Both the position numbers and the translations under genes were made by a program. Shown here piece by piece: positions 34,364 to 43,646 of a stretch of DNA of 64,000 nucleotides. The notes below the pieces were generated by a model. It saw nothing but the letters and a program-made list of their open reading frames with translations, searched no databases and was not told the DNA's origin. Every line of letters begins with the position of its first letter. Position 1 is the stretch's first letter. The stretch covers positions 1,772,001 through 1,836,000 of the forward strand of contig NZ_CP121685.1 of assembly GCF_029760915.1 (NCBI RefSeq), read 5' to 3'. The DNA comes from Olleya sp. YS. Lineage in GTDB: Bacteria; Bacteroidota; Bacteroidia; Flavobacteriales; Flavobacteriaceae.

Positions 34364-35113
34364 ATGAAACAACAAGAACCTTTTAAATTTACTATTGATG
34401 TTATTGCTTACCCAATAGCATTTGTAATGCTGATATGGCTAATTTTTGCTTTAGAAATTAGGTTTGGTTTTAATTTGAATAGTCTAGGTATCTATCCACA
34501 AAAAGTAACTGGATTAATAGGTGTTTTTTGTAGCCCATTTATACATTCTGGAATTTCACATTTATGGCATAATACTATTCCGTTATTTGTTTTAAGCACT
34601 GCTCTATTTTATTTTTATAGACCAATAGCTTTTAAAGTTTTGGTTTTTGGAATCTTGCTTTCTGGATTTTTAACTTGGTGTTTTGGACGACCATCATACC
34701 ATATTGGTGCAAGTGGATTAATTTACGTATTAGCTAGCTTTATTTTTTTTAAAGGTGTAATTGCTAAACATTATAGATTAATTGCCTTGTCCTTATTGGT
34801 TGCTTTTTTATACGGAAGTTTGATTTGGAATACGCTACCGTTAGAAGAAGGCGTTTCATGGGAAGGTCACTTAAGTGGATTAATAGTTGGATTATTTTTT
34901 GCATTTATATTTAGAAAACAAATTGCTAAGCCAAAACGATACGTTTGGGAAGATCCAAACTATAATGAAGACGATGATGAGTTTTTACAACATTTTGATG
35001 AAAACGGAAACTTTATTGAACGTGTAATAGAGGAGGAGTCTGAAGAAGCATTTCCAAAAGAAAAGAATTCTCTAAACATTAACTACACCTTCAGAGAAAA
35101 CAAAGACTTATAG
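34364..35113 (+). CDS. Rhomboid-family intramembrane serine protease
   Basis: 249 residues with about six membrane helices. The start is the ATG at 34364 (MKQQEPFKFTIDVIAY); an upstream TTG is less likely. The conserved HSGISHLWHNTIPLFVL region in helix 2, the catalytic serine in HIGASGLIYVLASF (near residue 120) and the catalytic histidine in WEGHLSGLIVGLFFA are all present. The C-terminal tail is acidic and cytoplasmic. Its substrate is unknown. Its 3' end overlaps the convergent rlmB by 6 bp. Confidence 0.93.
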   Translation: MKQQEPFKFTIDVIAYPIAFVMLIWLIFALEIRFGFNLNSLGIYPQKVTGLIGVFCSPFIHSGISHLWHNTIPLFVLSTALFYFYRPIAFKVLVFGILLSGFLTWCFGRPSYHIGASGLIYVLASFIFFKGVIAKHYRLIALSLLVAFLYGSLIWNTLPLEEGVSWEGHLSGLIVGLFFAFIFRKQIAKPKRYVWEDPNYNEDDDEFLQHFDENGNFIERVIEEESEEAFPKEKNSLNINYTFRENKDL

Positions 35114-35842
35114 ACGCTGTCTTACCGCTTCGTACAAAAAAGCACCACAAGCTACACTAACATTTAGTGATTCTATTTGACCTAATAAAGGTAATTTAGC
35201 TTTTTCGTTAGCTAGTTTTAAAACGGAGGGATTTATACCTCTTCCTTCAGATCCCATAATAATTGCGCATGGTTCTTTAAACGAGACATCAAAAATGGTA
35301 TTATCTGTTTTCTCAGTTGCAGCAATTACTTTAATATCTGATGCTTGTAGAAAAAATACAGCATCTTTTATATGATCCACTCTACAAATAGGGACTTTAA
35401 AAACTGCACCAGCACTGGTTTTAATTGTGTCACCATTGACAGGAGCTGCACCTTTACTTTGTATAATGATGCCATTAACACCTGTGCACTCTGCAGTTCG
35501 TATTATTGCTCCAAAATTTCTAACATCGCTCAATTGATCTAATAATAAAAACAACGGAGTTTCGGTTTCTGTAGAAACCTTTTCATATAATTCCTCAATG
35601 TTATAAAACTTCACAGGGGAAATTTGGGCTACTGCACCTTGATGATTGTTTCTGGTTAATCTATTTAACTTCTCAACTGGTACATAAGATGAGTTAATTC
35701 TTTTGTTTTTTAAAATAAGCTCTAACTCTTGGAATAATTCGCCTTTTAATCCCTTTTGTAAAAAGACTTTGTCAATGTGTTCTCCAGCGTTAACTGCTTC
35801 TATTATTGCTCTAAGACCAAATATTTGTGTAGTTTTTTCCAT
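35108..35842 (-). CDS. rlmB: 23S rRNA guanosine-2'-O-methyltransferase, TrmH/RlmB family
   Basis: A 244-residue SPOUT methyltransferase. It has an N-terminal substrate-binding domain (IFGLRAIIEAVNAGEHIDKVFL) and the knotted catalytic domain: LDQLSDVRNFGAIIRTAECTG (motif 1), IIMGSEGRGINP (motif 2) and ESLNVSVACGAFLYEAVRQRL (motif 3). By similarity it methylates the 2'-O of G2251 in 23S rRNA. The site specificity is inferred from family. Confidence 0.93.
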   Translation of the reverse strand: MEKTTQIFGLRAIIEAVNAGEHIDKVFLQKGLKGELFQELELILKNKRINSSYVPVEKLNRLTRNNHQGAVAQISPVKFYNIEELYEKVSTETETPLFLLLDQLSDVRNFGAIIRTAECTGVNGIIIQSKGAAPVNGDTIKTSAGAVFKVPICRVDHIKDAVFFLQASDIKVIAATEKTDNTIFDVSFKEPCAIIMGSEGRGINPSVLKLANEKAKLPLLGQIESLNVSVACGAFLYEAVRQRL

Positions 35843-35852
35843 AAAGTAAAGG

Positions 35853-35887
35853 TATAAAAAAACCGTTCAAAGAACGGTTTTTTTATA
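35853..35887 (-). terminator. Terminator of the first SusCD operon
   Basis: Perfect hairpin with stem AAAAAAACCGTTC / GAACGGTTTTTTT, loop AAA, flanked by T-runs on both strands. It lies 18 bp past the lipoprotein stop (35906), separating the operon from rlmB. Confidence 0.85.
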
Positions 35888-35905
35888 TTGATATGTGGTA
35901 AGCTA

Positions 35906-36640
35906 TTACGGTAATGTAAATGTACCAGATGTACCAGCACCATAAGCACCTGAAGAACTAAATAAAGTTGTTCCATCTAAAGTACTTAAAGAGATAGGAC
36001 CAGCTCCGTCAGCATAATCATCAGTTACAGTAAAAGTATAAGTTCCACTTTCTAAACAAAGTGTAGACGCTAAAGTTCCTGATAAACCAGCATATGCATT
36101 TGCGTATGGAGAATATGGTCCATTTTCAGTAACTACGTTTCCATTAGAGTCAGTAATCGACCAATATACCTCTTCAGGCCAAGAATCAAAAGCAATATTT
36201 AAGACTACTTTGTTGAATAAACATTGCTCTAATAAAGATAAAGTAATTCCATCATCAACAGATAAGCCATCACCACCAACTAAATTTAACACTATAGTTT
36301 TAGCAGTAGCTAAATCTAAATCAACATCTGTAGCAGTTACTTGTAATTTTCCCGAATTAGTATTGGCAGGAATAGTAACAGTAGATGGTAAGTTGTAAGT
36401 TGAAGGATCTGCTGTAGATGCGTCAGATACCTGTACACTAAATGTTCTATCTGAACCTTCAAAGTTAGCTGAATATACCATTACATCAAATGTAGAGGTA
36501 CCATCAGGTACTACTTCTAAAGTTCTATCTTGTTCAAAAGTTACATAATTTGTTCCAGGTGCTTCAAGTTCATCTTCACAACTTGTGAAAAATAAAGCAG
36601 TTGTAGCAAAAGTTAATAAAATTAGTTTAAAGTTTTTCAT
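35906..36640 (-). CDS. Surface lipoprotein of the first SusCD operon
   Basis: A 244-residue lipoprotein (MKNFKLILLTFATTALFFTSCEDE; lipobox ending at Cys 21). Residues about 30-125 form a Calx-beta-like immunoglobulin-type domain (FEQDRTLEVVPDGTSTFDVMVYS, ATAKTIVLNLVGGDGLSVDDGI). The rest (VVLNIAFDSWPEEVYWSITDSNG, SGTYTFTVTDDYADGAGP) is a second beta-sandwich with a D-D-x-x-D-G-A-G-like calcium-type loop. It follows susD by 60 bp containing a stem-loop and is probably a ligand-binding accessory protein. Confidence 0.85.
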   Translation of the reverse strand: MKNFKLILLTFATTALFFTSCEDELEAPGTNYVTFEQDRTLEVVPDGTSTFDVMVYSANFEGSDRTFSVQVSDASTADPSTYNLPSTVTIPANTNSGKLQVTATDVDLDLATAKTIVLNLVGGDGLSVDDGITLSLLEQCLFNKVVLNIAFDSWPEEVYWSITDSNGNVVTENGPYSPYANAYAGLSGTLASTLCLESGTYTFTVTDDYADGAGPISLSTLDGTTLFSSSGAYGAGTSGTFTLP

Positions 36641-36660
36641 GATTTAGTTATTATAATAAT

Positions 36661-36693
36661 TAAGATACTACCCTTAATCAGGGTAGTATCTTA
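36661..36693 (-). other. Intra-operon stem-loop between susD and the lipoprotein gene
   Basis: A 14-bp perfect stem (TAAGATACTACCCT / AGGGTAGTATCTTA, 5-nt loop). No T-run follows in the minus direction, so it is more likely an mRNA stabiliser/processing site or a weak attenuator than a full terminator. Confidence 0.6.
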
Positions 36694-36700
36694 AATTAGA

Positions 36701-38209
36701 TTATTGGTTTTGACTTCCTATAAAAGGATTGTTTTGAATTTCGTCTTGTGGAATTTCAAATTGCATTCTTTCATCATTATAAGGTATTGGATCACCTACA
36801 AATGATAAGTGGTTAGATCCTCTAACAGTTGTAGCCTCATTACGCTTCATAGCTAAGAAACTTTTCCCTTCTCCCCATAATTCTATACGAGTTTGTAGGT
36901 AAATCTCATCTTCTAAAGCTTGACCAGATAAACCATCTACGTATGCAGAACTAGGAACTCTTTGGTCTAATAAAGCTTTTAAGCTTGTTCTAGCAGGACC
37001 TTCAAATCCAGCTCTAGCATTTGCTTCAGCATTTAATAAGTACATTTCTTCTATACGCATGTATACGTAATCTGCTGTAACAATTTGCGAAGCACCACCA
37101 ATTTGGCTAGATGCGTAGAACTTAAATAATGGTTGTAAGTGTCTTCCATTTGATGGATTGTTAAAGAATTGAGCTTTTCTAGCGTCATTACTTGGAATAG
37201 CAGCAAATAAATCTGCATCTATTACTTTGTAATCACCAGCCCAAGCATAACTGTAAGACCAAGCGTCAACTTGTCCCCACCATGATACTAAACCTAAACT
37301 ATTATTTTCAGTAATATCAATTCCCCACATCCAACTTGGTGAGTTTACGTCACAAAAACAGTTTGTAACATCTCCAGAACCAAGCATTGTGTAGTTACCA
37401 GAATTAATAACTTCTTGTGTTAAGTTAGCAACATCAGTATCTCTACCACCTTTAGCGCCTAATGCATAAGCTAAAATTGCTTTAGCAACATCTTGATTAA
37501 CTTGGTTTTTAGCAGATCTGTTAAATCCATCTAATAATGCAATAGCATCAGTCAAATCTTGTTCAATTAAATTATATACTTCTTCAGCACTAGACTTTGG
37601 CAAGTTTTGATTAATTGGTTCAGTATATAACGGTAAAATTGCTTCTGATGCATTGTATTCTTTTTGGAAATACTGTGCTAAGTAGAAATAAGAATGAGCA
37701 CGCATAGCTTTAGCTTGACCCATTGCATATTTGTTTTCTTCTACTTCTGGAACTGCATTATTACCTCCTAAGTTTTCAATTACAGTGTTTGCAGATCTAA
37801 CTATTCTGTAGTAGTATCTCCATACCATTCTGTTTCTACCTCTTGTAAAATCTAAAGGTGCTTGAAATTCTGTAATGTCTGCACGATACCAACCATATGT
37901 ACTAACACTAAGAGCCATATCTCCAGATAACATATCTCCGTAGATATCATAAGCTTTGTGACCAAAATCATCATGATTTAAGTTAGTTCCACCTGATCCA
38001 GCTTGAATCATTTGTGCATACAATCCATTAATGAATGCAGCAGGAATGTTAGTGTTAGTTTCAGCAGCTTCACTTAATTGTGCTGAAGTTAATAATTGTG
38101 TAGGCTGGCTATTTCCTGATACTCCACTATTATCTAGTAGATCTTCAGAACAGCTTCCTAAGCTTAGCATCAAACCTGATACAAAAGCGATTTTTAATAA
38201 ATTTTTCAT
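36701..38209 (-). CDS. SusD/RagB-family outer-membrane lipoprotein
   Basis: 502 residues. Signal peptide and lipobox MKNLLKIAFVSGLMLSLGSCSED; TPR-like SusD fold with the N-terminal half containing RGRNRMVWRYYYRIVRSANTVIENL and KYAMGQAKAMRAHSYFYLAQYF. The C-terminal RagB signature is YVYMRIEEMYLLNAEANARAG and QTRIELWGEGKSFLAMKRN. SusD caps the SusC channel and binds the ligand. It lies 18 bp after its susC partner. Confidence 0.95.
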   Translation of the reverse strand: MKNLLKIAFVSGLMLSLGSCSEDLLDNSGVSGNSQPTQLLTSAQLSEAAETNTNIPAAFINGLYAQMIQAGSGGTNLNHDDFGHKAYDIYGDMLSGDMALSVSTYGWYRADITEFQAPLDFTRGRNRMVWRYYYRIVRSANTVIENLGGNNAVPEVEENKYAMGQAKAMRAHSYFYLAQYFQKEYNASEAILPLYTEPINQNLPKSSAEEVYNLIEQDLTDAIALLDGFNRSAKNQVNQDVAKAILAYALGAKGGRDTDVANLTQEVINSGNYTMLGSGDVTNCFCDVNSPSWMWGIDITENNSLGLVSWWGQVDAWSYSYAWAGDYKVIDADLFAAIPSNDARKAQFFNNPSNGRHLQPLFKFYASSQIGGASQIVTADYVYMRIEEMYLLNAEANARAGFEGPARTSLKALLDQRVPSSAYVDGLSGQALEDEIYLQTRIELWGEGKSFLAMKRNEATTVRGSNHLSFVGDPIPYNDERMQFEIPQDEIQNNPFIGSQNQ

Positions 38210-38227
38210 AATTTTCTTTTTTTTTAA

Positions 38228-41200
38228 TTAAAATTTCACTCTAGCTCCTAAAGTGATAGTTGTTGCAGGAGCATAAATTCTACGACCAGAATTTCCTGCT
38301 TCCCTTACTGAAGGATTAAATCCTTCTCTTGCAGTTTTGATAAGTAAGTTATCACCTGAAACCCAAATGTTAACGTCATCTAAACCAATATTATCTGTAA
38401 ATCTGTTTGGTAATGTATAACCAATTCTTGCATTGTTTAATGCTATAAAATCTGTACTTGTAATGAATCTAGAAGATTGAGAAGTACCATTTACAATTGC
38501 ATTATCTGCTAAGATTGGCACATCAGTAACATCACCAGGATTTTGCCATCTATTAGCAATATCTCTGTGGAAATTGTTTCCAGCAGCTCCAAAACGATCA
38601 CTCATTAATTCTGCATACTGTCCATCATAAGCGTAACCACCTATGCTGTAAGTAAATTGAGTAGAGAAATCAAAGTTCTTATATCTTGCAGATACTCTAA
38701 ATGCTCCTCTTAAATCAGGAATAAATGATTTGTCAAGATATACTTGTGTTGCATCAGCATACGTTTTAGTTACAGTCTTTTTGATGTTTCCACCAACTTT
38801 TTGTCTGTACTCAAATAACGAACCTGAAGTGTTTAAATCTCCACCGCTACCATCATCAATCGAAAATGACTCTTCACCAGCATCAAGGATACCATTATTG
38901 TTAGCATCATCGTAGTACTGATACCACATTGGAGAACCGTCAGCAGGATCAACTCCAGCCCATTCTCTCATCCAGAAATCAAAGATAGAACGTCCTTCTG
39001 CGTATGCATAAGCACCATCTGGACTTGTTCCAGAGTCAATAACTCTTGGTAATCCTGTACTAGGATCTAATGGCATAGCAGTCATTTCATTACTTAATAT
39101 TTCACCATTAACAGAAACATCTAATTTGAAGTCTTCCGTGTTGAAAATATGACCAGTAATATCGAATTCTATACCTGAGTTTAAGATTTCACCGTCATTT
39201 ACTCTAATAGCAGCGATACCAGCAGAAGGTCCTCTACGTTGATTAAAGAAAAGATTGTCAGTGTTTTTTCTATAGTAATCAACATTAACATCTAAATAAT
39301 TACCAAAACTCATTTCAAGTCCTCCTTGTAACATTCTAGAAGTTTCCCATGTTAAATCTGGATCACCTACAGTATTTAAATCTAATGCTAATTCTCCACC
39401 TACTAAACTAGAGTTGAAAGTATCAAATCCTAAAGCTGTACTTACACCTTGCTGGTCTCCAGTAATACCGTAAGAACCTTTAACTTTTAAGTAAGACATA
39501 AAGCTATCACTCATAAAATCTTCGTTAGAAACTATCCAAGCAGCTCCTAATGATCCAAATACACCCCATTTGTCATTTACGAATCTAGAAGAACCATCAG
39601 TTCTAACAGAAGCTGTCAAATAATAAGTGTCATCTAAACTATAGTTTGCTTGACTAAAGTATGATTCTAAACCAGACGCATTTTCATATCCATCAGGTAA
39701 ACCTTGCGTTTCTAAATAGTTTTGTAAGTTATAAACTCCTGGTAAAATAACATTCTGCATGAATTGTCTTGACTGTGTAAAGCTTTGTTCAAAAGATTCG
39801 TGTGCAGCTAATACTTCAAGAGAGTGTCTACTATCACCAAATGTTGTGTTATATCTTAATAATTGTAAGAAAGATTTTGTCCATCTTACTTGATCAGTAA
39901 CACCTAAAGAACCATTAGTGTTTGCTCCTGTACCATAAACGTGGTTAGAAGCATTATTTCTTCTAAAGAAAGAATATTGACCACCAAAAGTATTTTCAAA
40001 AGTTAAATTATCAGTTATCTTAAATTTCATACTGATGTTACCATTTACGGCTTGAGTATTTCTACCATCAAAATCTAAAACAGCTGAACCAATTGGATTC
40101 AATAAGTTTGCATTAGGTCTGTTTCTAGTGAAACCATTAAGTGCACCAGTTGGAGAACCATAATCATATTGAGCACCTCCATAAATTGGATCTGGTATTA
40201 ATGTTCCAGTGTTTGGGAATCTAGCAAAAACAGGATAGATTGGTGCCATTTTATCAGCAAATTCAAAAACGTTTTCTGAACCTACGATTTGACCATTATT
40301 AGTTGTTTTAGTATTAGAGTAACCAATATTAGTACTAACGTTTAACCAATCTTTTAAGTCAGAGTCTAAATTTAATCTTGCACTAAATCTATTAAAATCT
40401 GAATTAATTGAATATCCTTTATCATCTAAATAACCTACAGAAACAAAGTACTTTGATTTTTCAGAACCTCCACCCATACGTAAGTTAGATTCAGTTCTAA
40501 AACCAGTTCCGAATGCTTCATCAGCGTAACGTTCAGGTGTAAATAATCTATTAACACCTGCTCTTACTGTTCCAGTTGCTGGATCAATTAAATCAGCAGC
40601 TGTTGCAGCATCCCACATGTTGTAACCATCACCAATACCATTATCAGTTAATAATGTATTGTTTGCAAATCCTACTGGATCTGGGTTACCAGTTACTACA
40701 CCTCTGTTTCTTAAACCTTCCCATACATATCCAATGTATTCTTCTGGAGAAGTAATTACATCATATCTTGGGATAATTTGAGTGTTGATACCAGTTTTAA
40801 GGTCAACTTCAATGTAACCTTGCTCTGATCTAGTACCAGATTTAGTTGTAATTAATACAACACCATTAGCACCTCTAGATCCGTAAATAGCAGTTGCAGT
40901 TGCATCTTTAAGTACTGTAGTACTTTTAATGTCTGCTGGGTTAATTGAGTTTATCTCAAAAGTTCCATTAAATGGAATACCATCTACAACGTATAAAGGA
41001 GAACGGTTACCTAATGGCGAACCATATCCTCTTACACGAACAGTAGCAATTGTTCCAGGTTGTCCAGAAGTATTAATTACTGATACACCTGCAACCTCAC
41101 CAGCTAATGCTTGAGTTACATTTGTAAATGATTTTGCTTCAAGATTTTCTGCACTAACAGTAGATGCTGTACCTGTAAAGGCTTTAGTAGTTGTGGTACC

Positions 41201-41527
41201 ATAACCTACAATTACAACCTCATCTAATGCATTATCAGGCTCTAAAGAAACATTAATTGTGTTGGATGCTCCAACAGCTACCTCTTTAGTACCATAACCA
41301 ACATAACTAAATTGTAACATTTGACCAGCGCTTGCGCTAATTGAATAATTACCATCAAAATCTGTTGATGTTCCAGTAGAAGTTCCTTTTACAACTACAT
41401 TGGCAGTTGGTAATGGTAATCCATTTTCGTCGGAAACGACTCCTGAAATTGTTTTTTCTTGAGCAAACGATATTTGCACAACAAACGCTAGAAATAGCGT
41501 TAAAATTCCACTAAACTTTGTTTTCAT
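38228..41527 (-). CDS. SusC/RagA-family TonB-linked outer-membrane transporter
   Basis: A 1099-residue TonB-dependent transporter. Order: signal peptide MKTKFSGILTLFLAFVVQISFAQ, a carboxypeptidase-regulatory beta-sandwich (about 24-108), plug (about 115-225, with VRGYGSPLGNRSPLYVVDG and GSRGANGVVLITTK), and a 22-strand barrel ending RVKF. It imports a ligand, together with SusD, at the expense of the proton motive force relayed by TonB. The promoter element at 41543-41586 is shared with the second susC. No glycosidase or peptidase gene is linked, so the ligand cannot be predicted. Confidence 0.97.
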   Translation of the reverse strand: MKTKFSGILTLFLAFVVQISFAQEKTISGVVSDENGLPLPTANVVVKGTSTGTSTDFDGNYSISASAGQMLQFSYVGYGTKEVAVGASNTINVSLEPDNALDEVVIVGYGTTTTKAFTGTASTVSAENLEAKSFTNVTQALAGEVAGVSVINTSGQPGTIATVRVRGYGSPLGNRSPLYVVDGIPFNGTFEINSINPADIKSTTVLKDATATAIYGSRGANGVVLITTKSGTRSEQGYIEVDLKTGINTQIIPRYDVITSPEEYIGYVWEGLRNRGVVTGNPDPVGFANNTLLTDNGIGDGYNMWDAATAADLIDPATGTVRAGVNRLFTPERYADEAFGTGFRTESNLRMGGGSEKSKYFVSVGYLDDKGYSINSDFNRFSARLNLDSDLKDWLNVSTNIGYSNTKTTNNGQIVGSENVFEFADKMAPIYPVFARFPNTGTLIPDPIYGGAQYDYGSPTGALNGFTRNRPNANLLNPIGSAVLDFDGRNTQAVNGNISMKFKITDNLTFENTFGGQYSFFRRNNASNHVYGTGANTNGSLGVTDQVRWTKSFLQLLRYNTTFGDSRHSLEVLAAHESFEQSFTQSRQFMQNVILPGVYNLQNYLETQGLPDGYENASGLESYFSQANYSLDDTYYLTASVRTDGSSRFVNDKWGVFGSLGAAWIVSNEDFMSDSFMSYLKVKGSYGITGDQQGVSTALGFDTFNSSLVGGELALDLNTVGDPDLTWETSRMLQGGLEMSFGNYLDVNVDYYRKNTDNLFFNQRRGPSAGIAAIRVNDGEILNSGIEFDITGHIFNTEDFKLDVSVNGEILSNEMTAMPLDPSTGLPRVIDSGTSPDGAYAYAEGRSIFDFWMREWAGVDPADGSPMWYQYYDDANNNGILDAGEESFSIDDGSGGDLNTSGSLFEYRQKVGGNIKKTVTKTYADATQVYLDKSFIPDLRGAFRVSARYKNFDFSTQFTYSIGGYAYDGQYAELMSDRFGAAGNNFHRDIANRWQNPGDVTDVPILADNAIVNGTSQSSRFITSTDFIALNNARIGYTLPNRFTDNIGLDDVNIWVSGDNLLIKTAREGFNPSVREAGNSGRRIYAPATTITLGARVKF

Positions 41528-41542
41528 TTTTTATTTTATTTG

Positions 41543-41586
41543 AATTAGTCTCCGCCAAAAATCATAATAAAAACTTAATAAAACAA
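41543..41586 (-). promoter_or_regulatory. SusC promoter element, copy 1
   Basis: Minus strand: TTGTTTTATTAA, 15 nt, TTTG, 4 nt, AGACTAATT. The TTG to -7 spacing is 20 nt; the -7 box reads GATTTTTG. The AGACTAATT block falls at the expected transcript start. The same element, with identical spacing, precedes the other susC at 48260-48303. Confidence 0.7.
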
Positions 41587-41716
41587 CTTTTTTCTCATAA
41601 ATATTTACATTTTGGATATAAATTTTGAAACTAAAAAGAATTGTTTTTGAGTGATTTCATAATTCTATAGTCGTATATTTTCTGTAATAATTACAGGATA
41701 CACCTTTTTTTTACCC

Positions 41717-41754
41717 AAAAAAGCTATCAAAATAGTAATAATGATAGCTTTTTT
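41717..41754 (-). terminator. Terminator of the second SusCD operon
   Basis: A 13-bp stem AAAAAAGCTATCA/TGATAGCTTTTTT with a 12-nt loop and T-run on either strand, 19 bp past the lipoprotein stop at 41774. Confidence 0.8.
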
Positions 41755-41773
41755 ATTTGGTTTTTGAAAAAAA

Positions 41774-42805
41774 TTATTTTTTCAGTTTTTTCTTTTCTTC
41801 AATGGTTATCCTATTGTTTTTTGTTCTTCCTTGTACTATTTGACTGTTATTACTATCTGTAACTGTATAAATATTTCCAGTTTTATTTATAAAAAAAGTT
41901 GTGATAGCACTACCATTACCGTCTAATAGCCCTCCGTTTGCTAAAGGGAATAAAGATGATAAATCAACCTCTTGATAAAAGACTCCTGATTTTGCAAATA
42001 TTATTTTTACTGGTACGTTTGTAACTGAAGATGATGTAAATCCATTATTTGTCCAAAAACTAGCGTCTATTTCATAACTTCCATCTGGATAAGTATTAAA
42101 AATTATTATTTCCTCTGGGCAGTCATTATAACTAAAATCGGCAAATCCACCATTAAAGTAAAGTTCTAAATCTAGATCTAATCCGTCAAAACCATCACAT
42201 GCTACAACACCATTGTCTAAATAATCACCAGCCCAATCTAGTCTTGTTATTAAGTCTTCCCCTATTAGGTTTTCAATGTTTATAGTCACTACTTCATCTA
42301 TTGTAGCTTCTAGTAAGTTAGTAGATGTAAGTCTTAATTGAACAGTTTTAGTATCGTTTGGTAATATATCTTCAATTGTTTCGATATTAATATCTAAATT
42401 AGTTTGACCAGAATCAAAGACTGCTATATAACCTGATCCTCCTTGATAGCCATAAGAGAAGTAGCCGGAATCAAACCAAGTATTATATGGTACAAATATA
42501 TCTTCAATTTCAATTGGCGAGTAGCCATTTCCTGAGTTTGAATCTCCATCAGATGGCTCTACAACTACTATTGGGTTTCCACTTTCGTCCAATACATCTA
42601 TTCTTATACTAATAGGATTAATTGTTGCATAATCTACGACTAAGTTAAATGTTGCTGTTTCACCTTCGGTGACAGTTACAGTTTTATTAGTTACAGTTAT
42701 TGATGGTTTACCTTTTCTTGCGATGCTATCATCTTCTTCACAAGAGAATATCAATGTTCCTGCAAGGATTAAAAATGACAGTATTTTTATTTTATCTATG
42801 TTCAT
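41774..42805 (-). CDS. Lipoprotein, accessory to the second SusCD operon
   Basis: 343 residues with a lipobox start (MNIDKIKILSFLILAGTLIFSCEEDD). Residues about 35-190 carry a Calx-beta-like domain (SITVTNKTVTVTEGETATFNLVVDYATINPISIRIDVLDE, then TNLDINIETIEDILPNDTKTVQLRL). The C-terminal part (DLDLELYFNGGFADFSY) is beta-rich. The tail is Lys-rich (IEEKKKLKK). It is the last gene of the operon, 15 bp after the previous lipoprotein gene. It is likely surface exposed; the ligand is unknown. Confidence 0.82.
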   Translation of the reverse strand: MNIDKIKILSFLILAGTLIFSCEEDDSIARKGKPSITVTNKTVTVTEGETATFNLVVDYATINPISIRIDVLDESGNPIVVVEPSDGDSNSGNGYSPIEIEDIFVPYNTWFDSGYFSYGYQGGSGYIAVFDSGQTNLDINIETIEDILPNDTKTVQLRLTSTNLLEATIDEVVTINIENLIGEDLITRLDWAGDYLDNGVVACDGFDGLDLDLELYFNGGFADFSYNDCPEEIIIFNTYPDGSYEIDASFWTNNGFTSSSVTNVPVKIIFAKSGVFYQEVDLSSLFPLANGGLLDGNGSAITTFFINKTGNIYTVTDSNNSQIVQGRTKNNRITIEEKKKLKK

Positions 42806-42820
42806 GATTTTAGTAATTTA

Positions 42821-43639
42821 TTAATTTGGTATTAAATCAAAGCTCATGTCTTGAGCGTTATCTTCTAGGTCAAAATCGTTTATTTGTATTGTGCCATCTG
42901 ATAACAGTACACCGTTTCCTGTAACCATATTTGAAAATGTATCCAATGTTCCTGTAAGTGTTATTGTGTTATCACTATTTAAGATAAAGTCCCAAGTGAA
43001 TACACCGTTAAAGTTTGGTAAATTACTAGCTCTATATACATTACATTCTAGAGCTGTAATGTTAACAGTTTCTCCGTCACCATTTGAAGAACCATTAACT
43101 GTGTTTGCAGCTGTGTAAGTTCCGACCAAAGGAGGATCACATCGCTCAAAAATAATATCTATGGTTCCTATTTGTTGACCAGTCACAACACCATTAGTTT
43201 GTGATATAAGGTTTATTTTGACATTTTTTTGTTCGTCAAAAGGTAAGTTTGAAGGAAATATTGTGTAATCCAAAGTTTCGCTTGAAATTTCTCTTCCTGC
43301 TGGAATTGTAAAGGTGTTTGAAGTATTTAAAATTTCAAATTCAGAACCAATAATTGCATTAGAGTTGGCTGTATCAATTTCGTAACTTACTGTGGTATCC
43401 TGCGATGAATATAACCCGCCAGGTCCACTACCTAATTGAATGCTTACACTAGCGTTTACAGGGTTAACATCACTTGGTAGGAAAACATAACTATCTGAAG
43501 TTCTATCAAAACCAACTACGTAAGGCAGGTTTGAAAAATCTGATTCTAGTTGTTGTGGGTTGTCATCAACTGAACAAGAAATAGCAAGAACTAATGCTAA
43601 AATTGTTAGTGGTATTAATTTTATTTTTTTCATTGTCAT
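42821..43639 (-). CDS. Lipoprotein, accessory to the second SusCD operon
   Basis: 272 residues from the ATG at 43637-43639 (MTMKKIKLIPLTILALVLAISCSVDDN, lipobox Cys). The ATG at 43631-43633 is an alternative, and a longer frame would start inside susD. A DUF1735/BACON-like beta domain (VGFDRTSDSYVFLPSDVNPVNASVSIQL, VSYEIDTANSNAIIGSEFEILN) is followed by a C-terminal lipocalin-like part (LVGTYTAANTVNGSSNGDG, FTWDFILNSDNTITLTGTLDTF). It lies 7 bp after susD, so translation is probably coupled. Confidence 0.8.
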   Translation of the reverse strand: MTMKKIKLIPLTILALVLAISCSVDDNPQQLESDFSNLPYVVGFDRTSDSYVFLPSDVNPVNASVSIQLGSGPGGLYSSQDTTVSYEIDTANSNAIIGSEFEILNTSNTFTIPAGREISSETLDYTIFPSNLPFDEQKNVKINLISQTNGVVTGQQIGTIDIIFERCDPPLVGTYTAANTVNGSSNGDGETVNITALECNVYRASNLPNFNGVFTWDFILNSDNTITLTGTLDTFSNMVTGNGVLLSDGTIQINDFDLEDNAQDMSFDLIPN

Positions 43640-43646
43640 AATTTTA

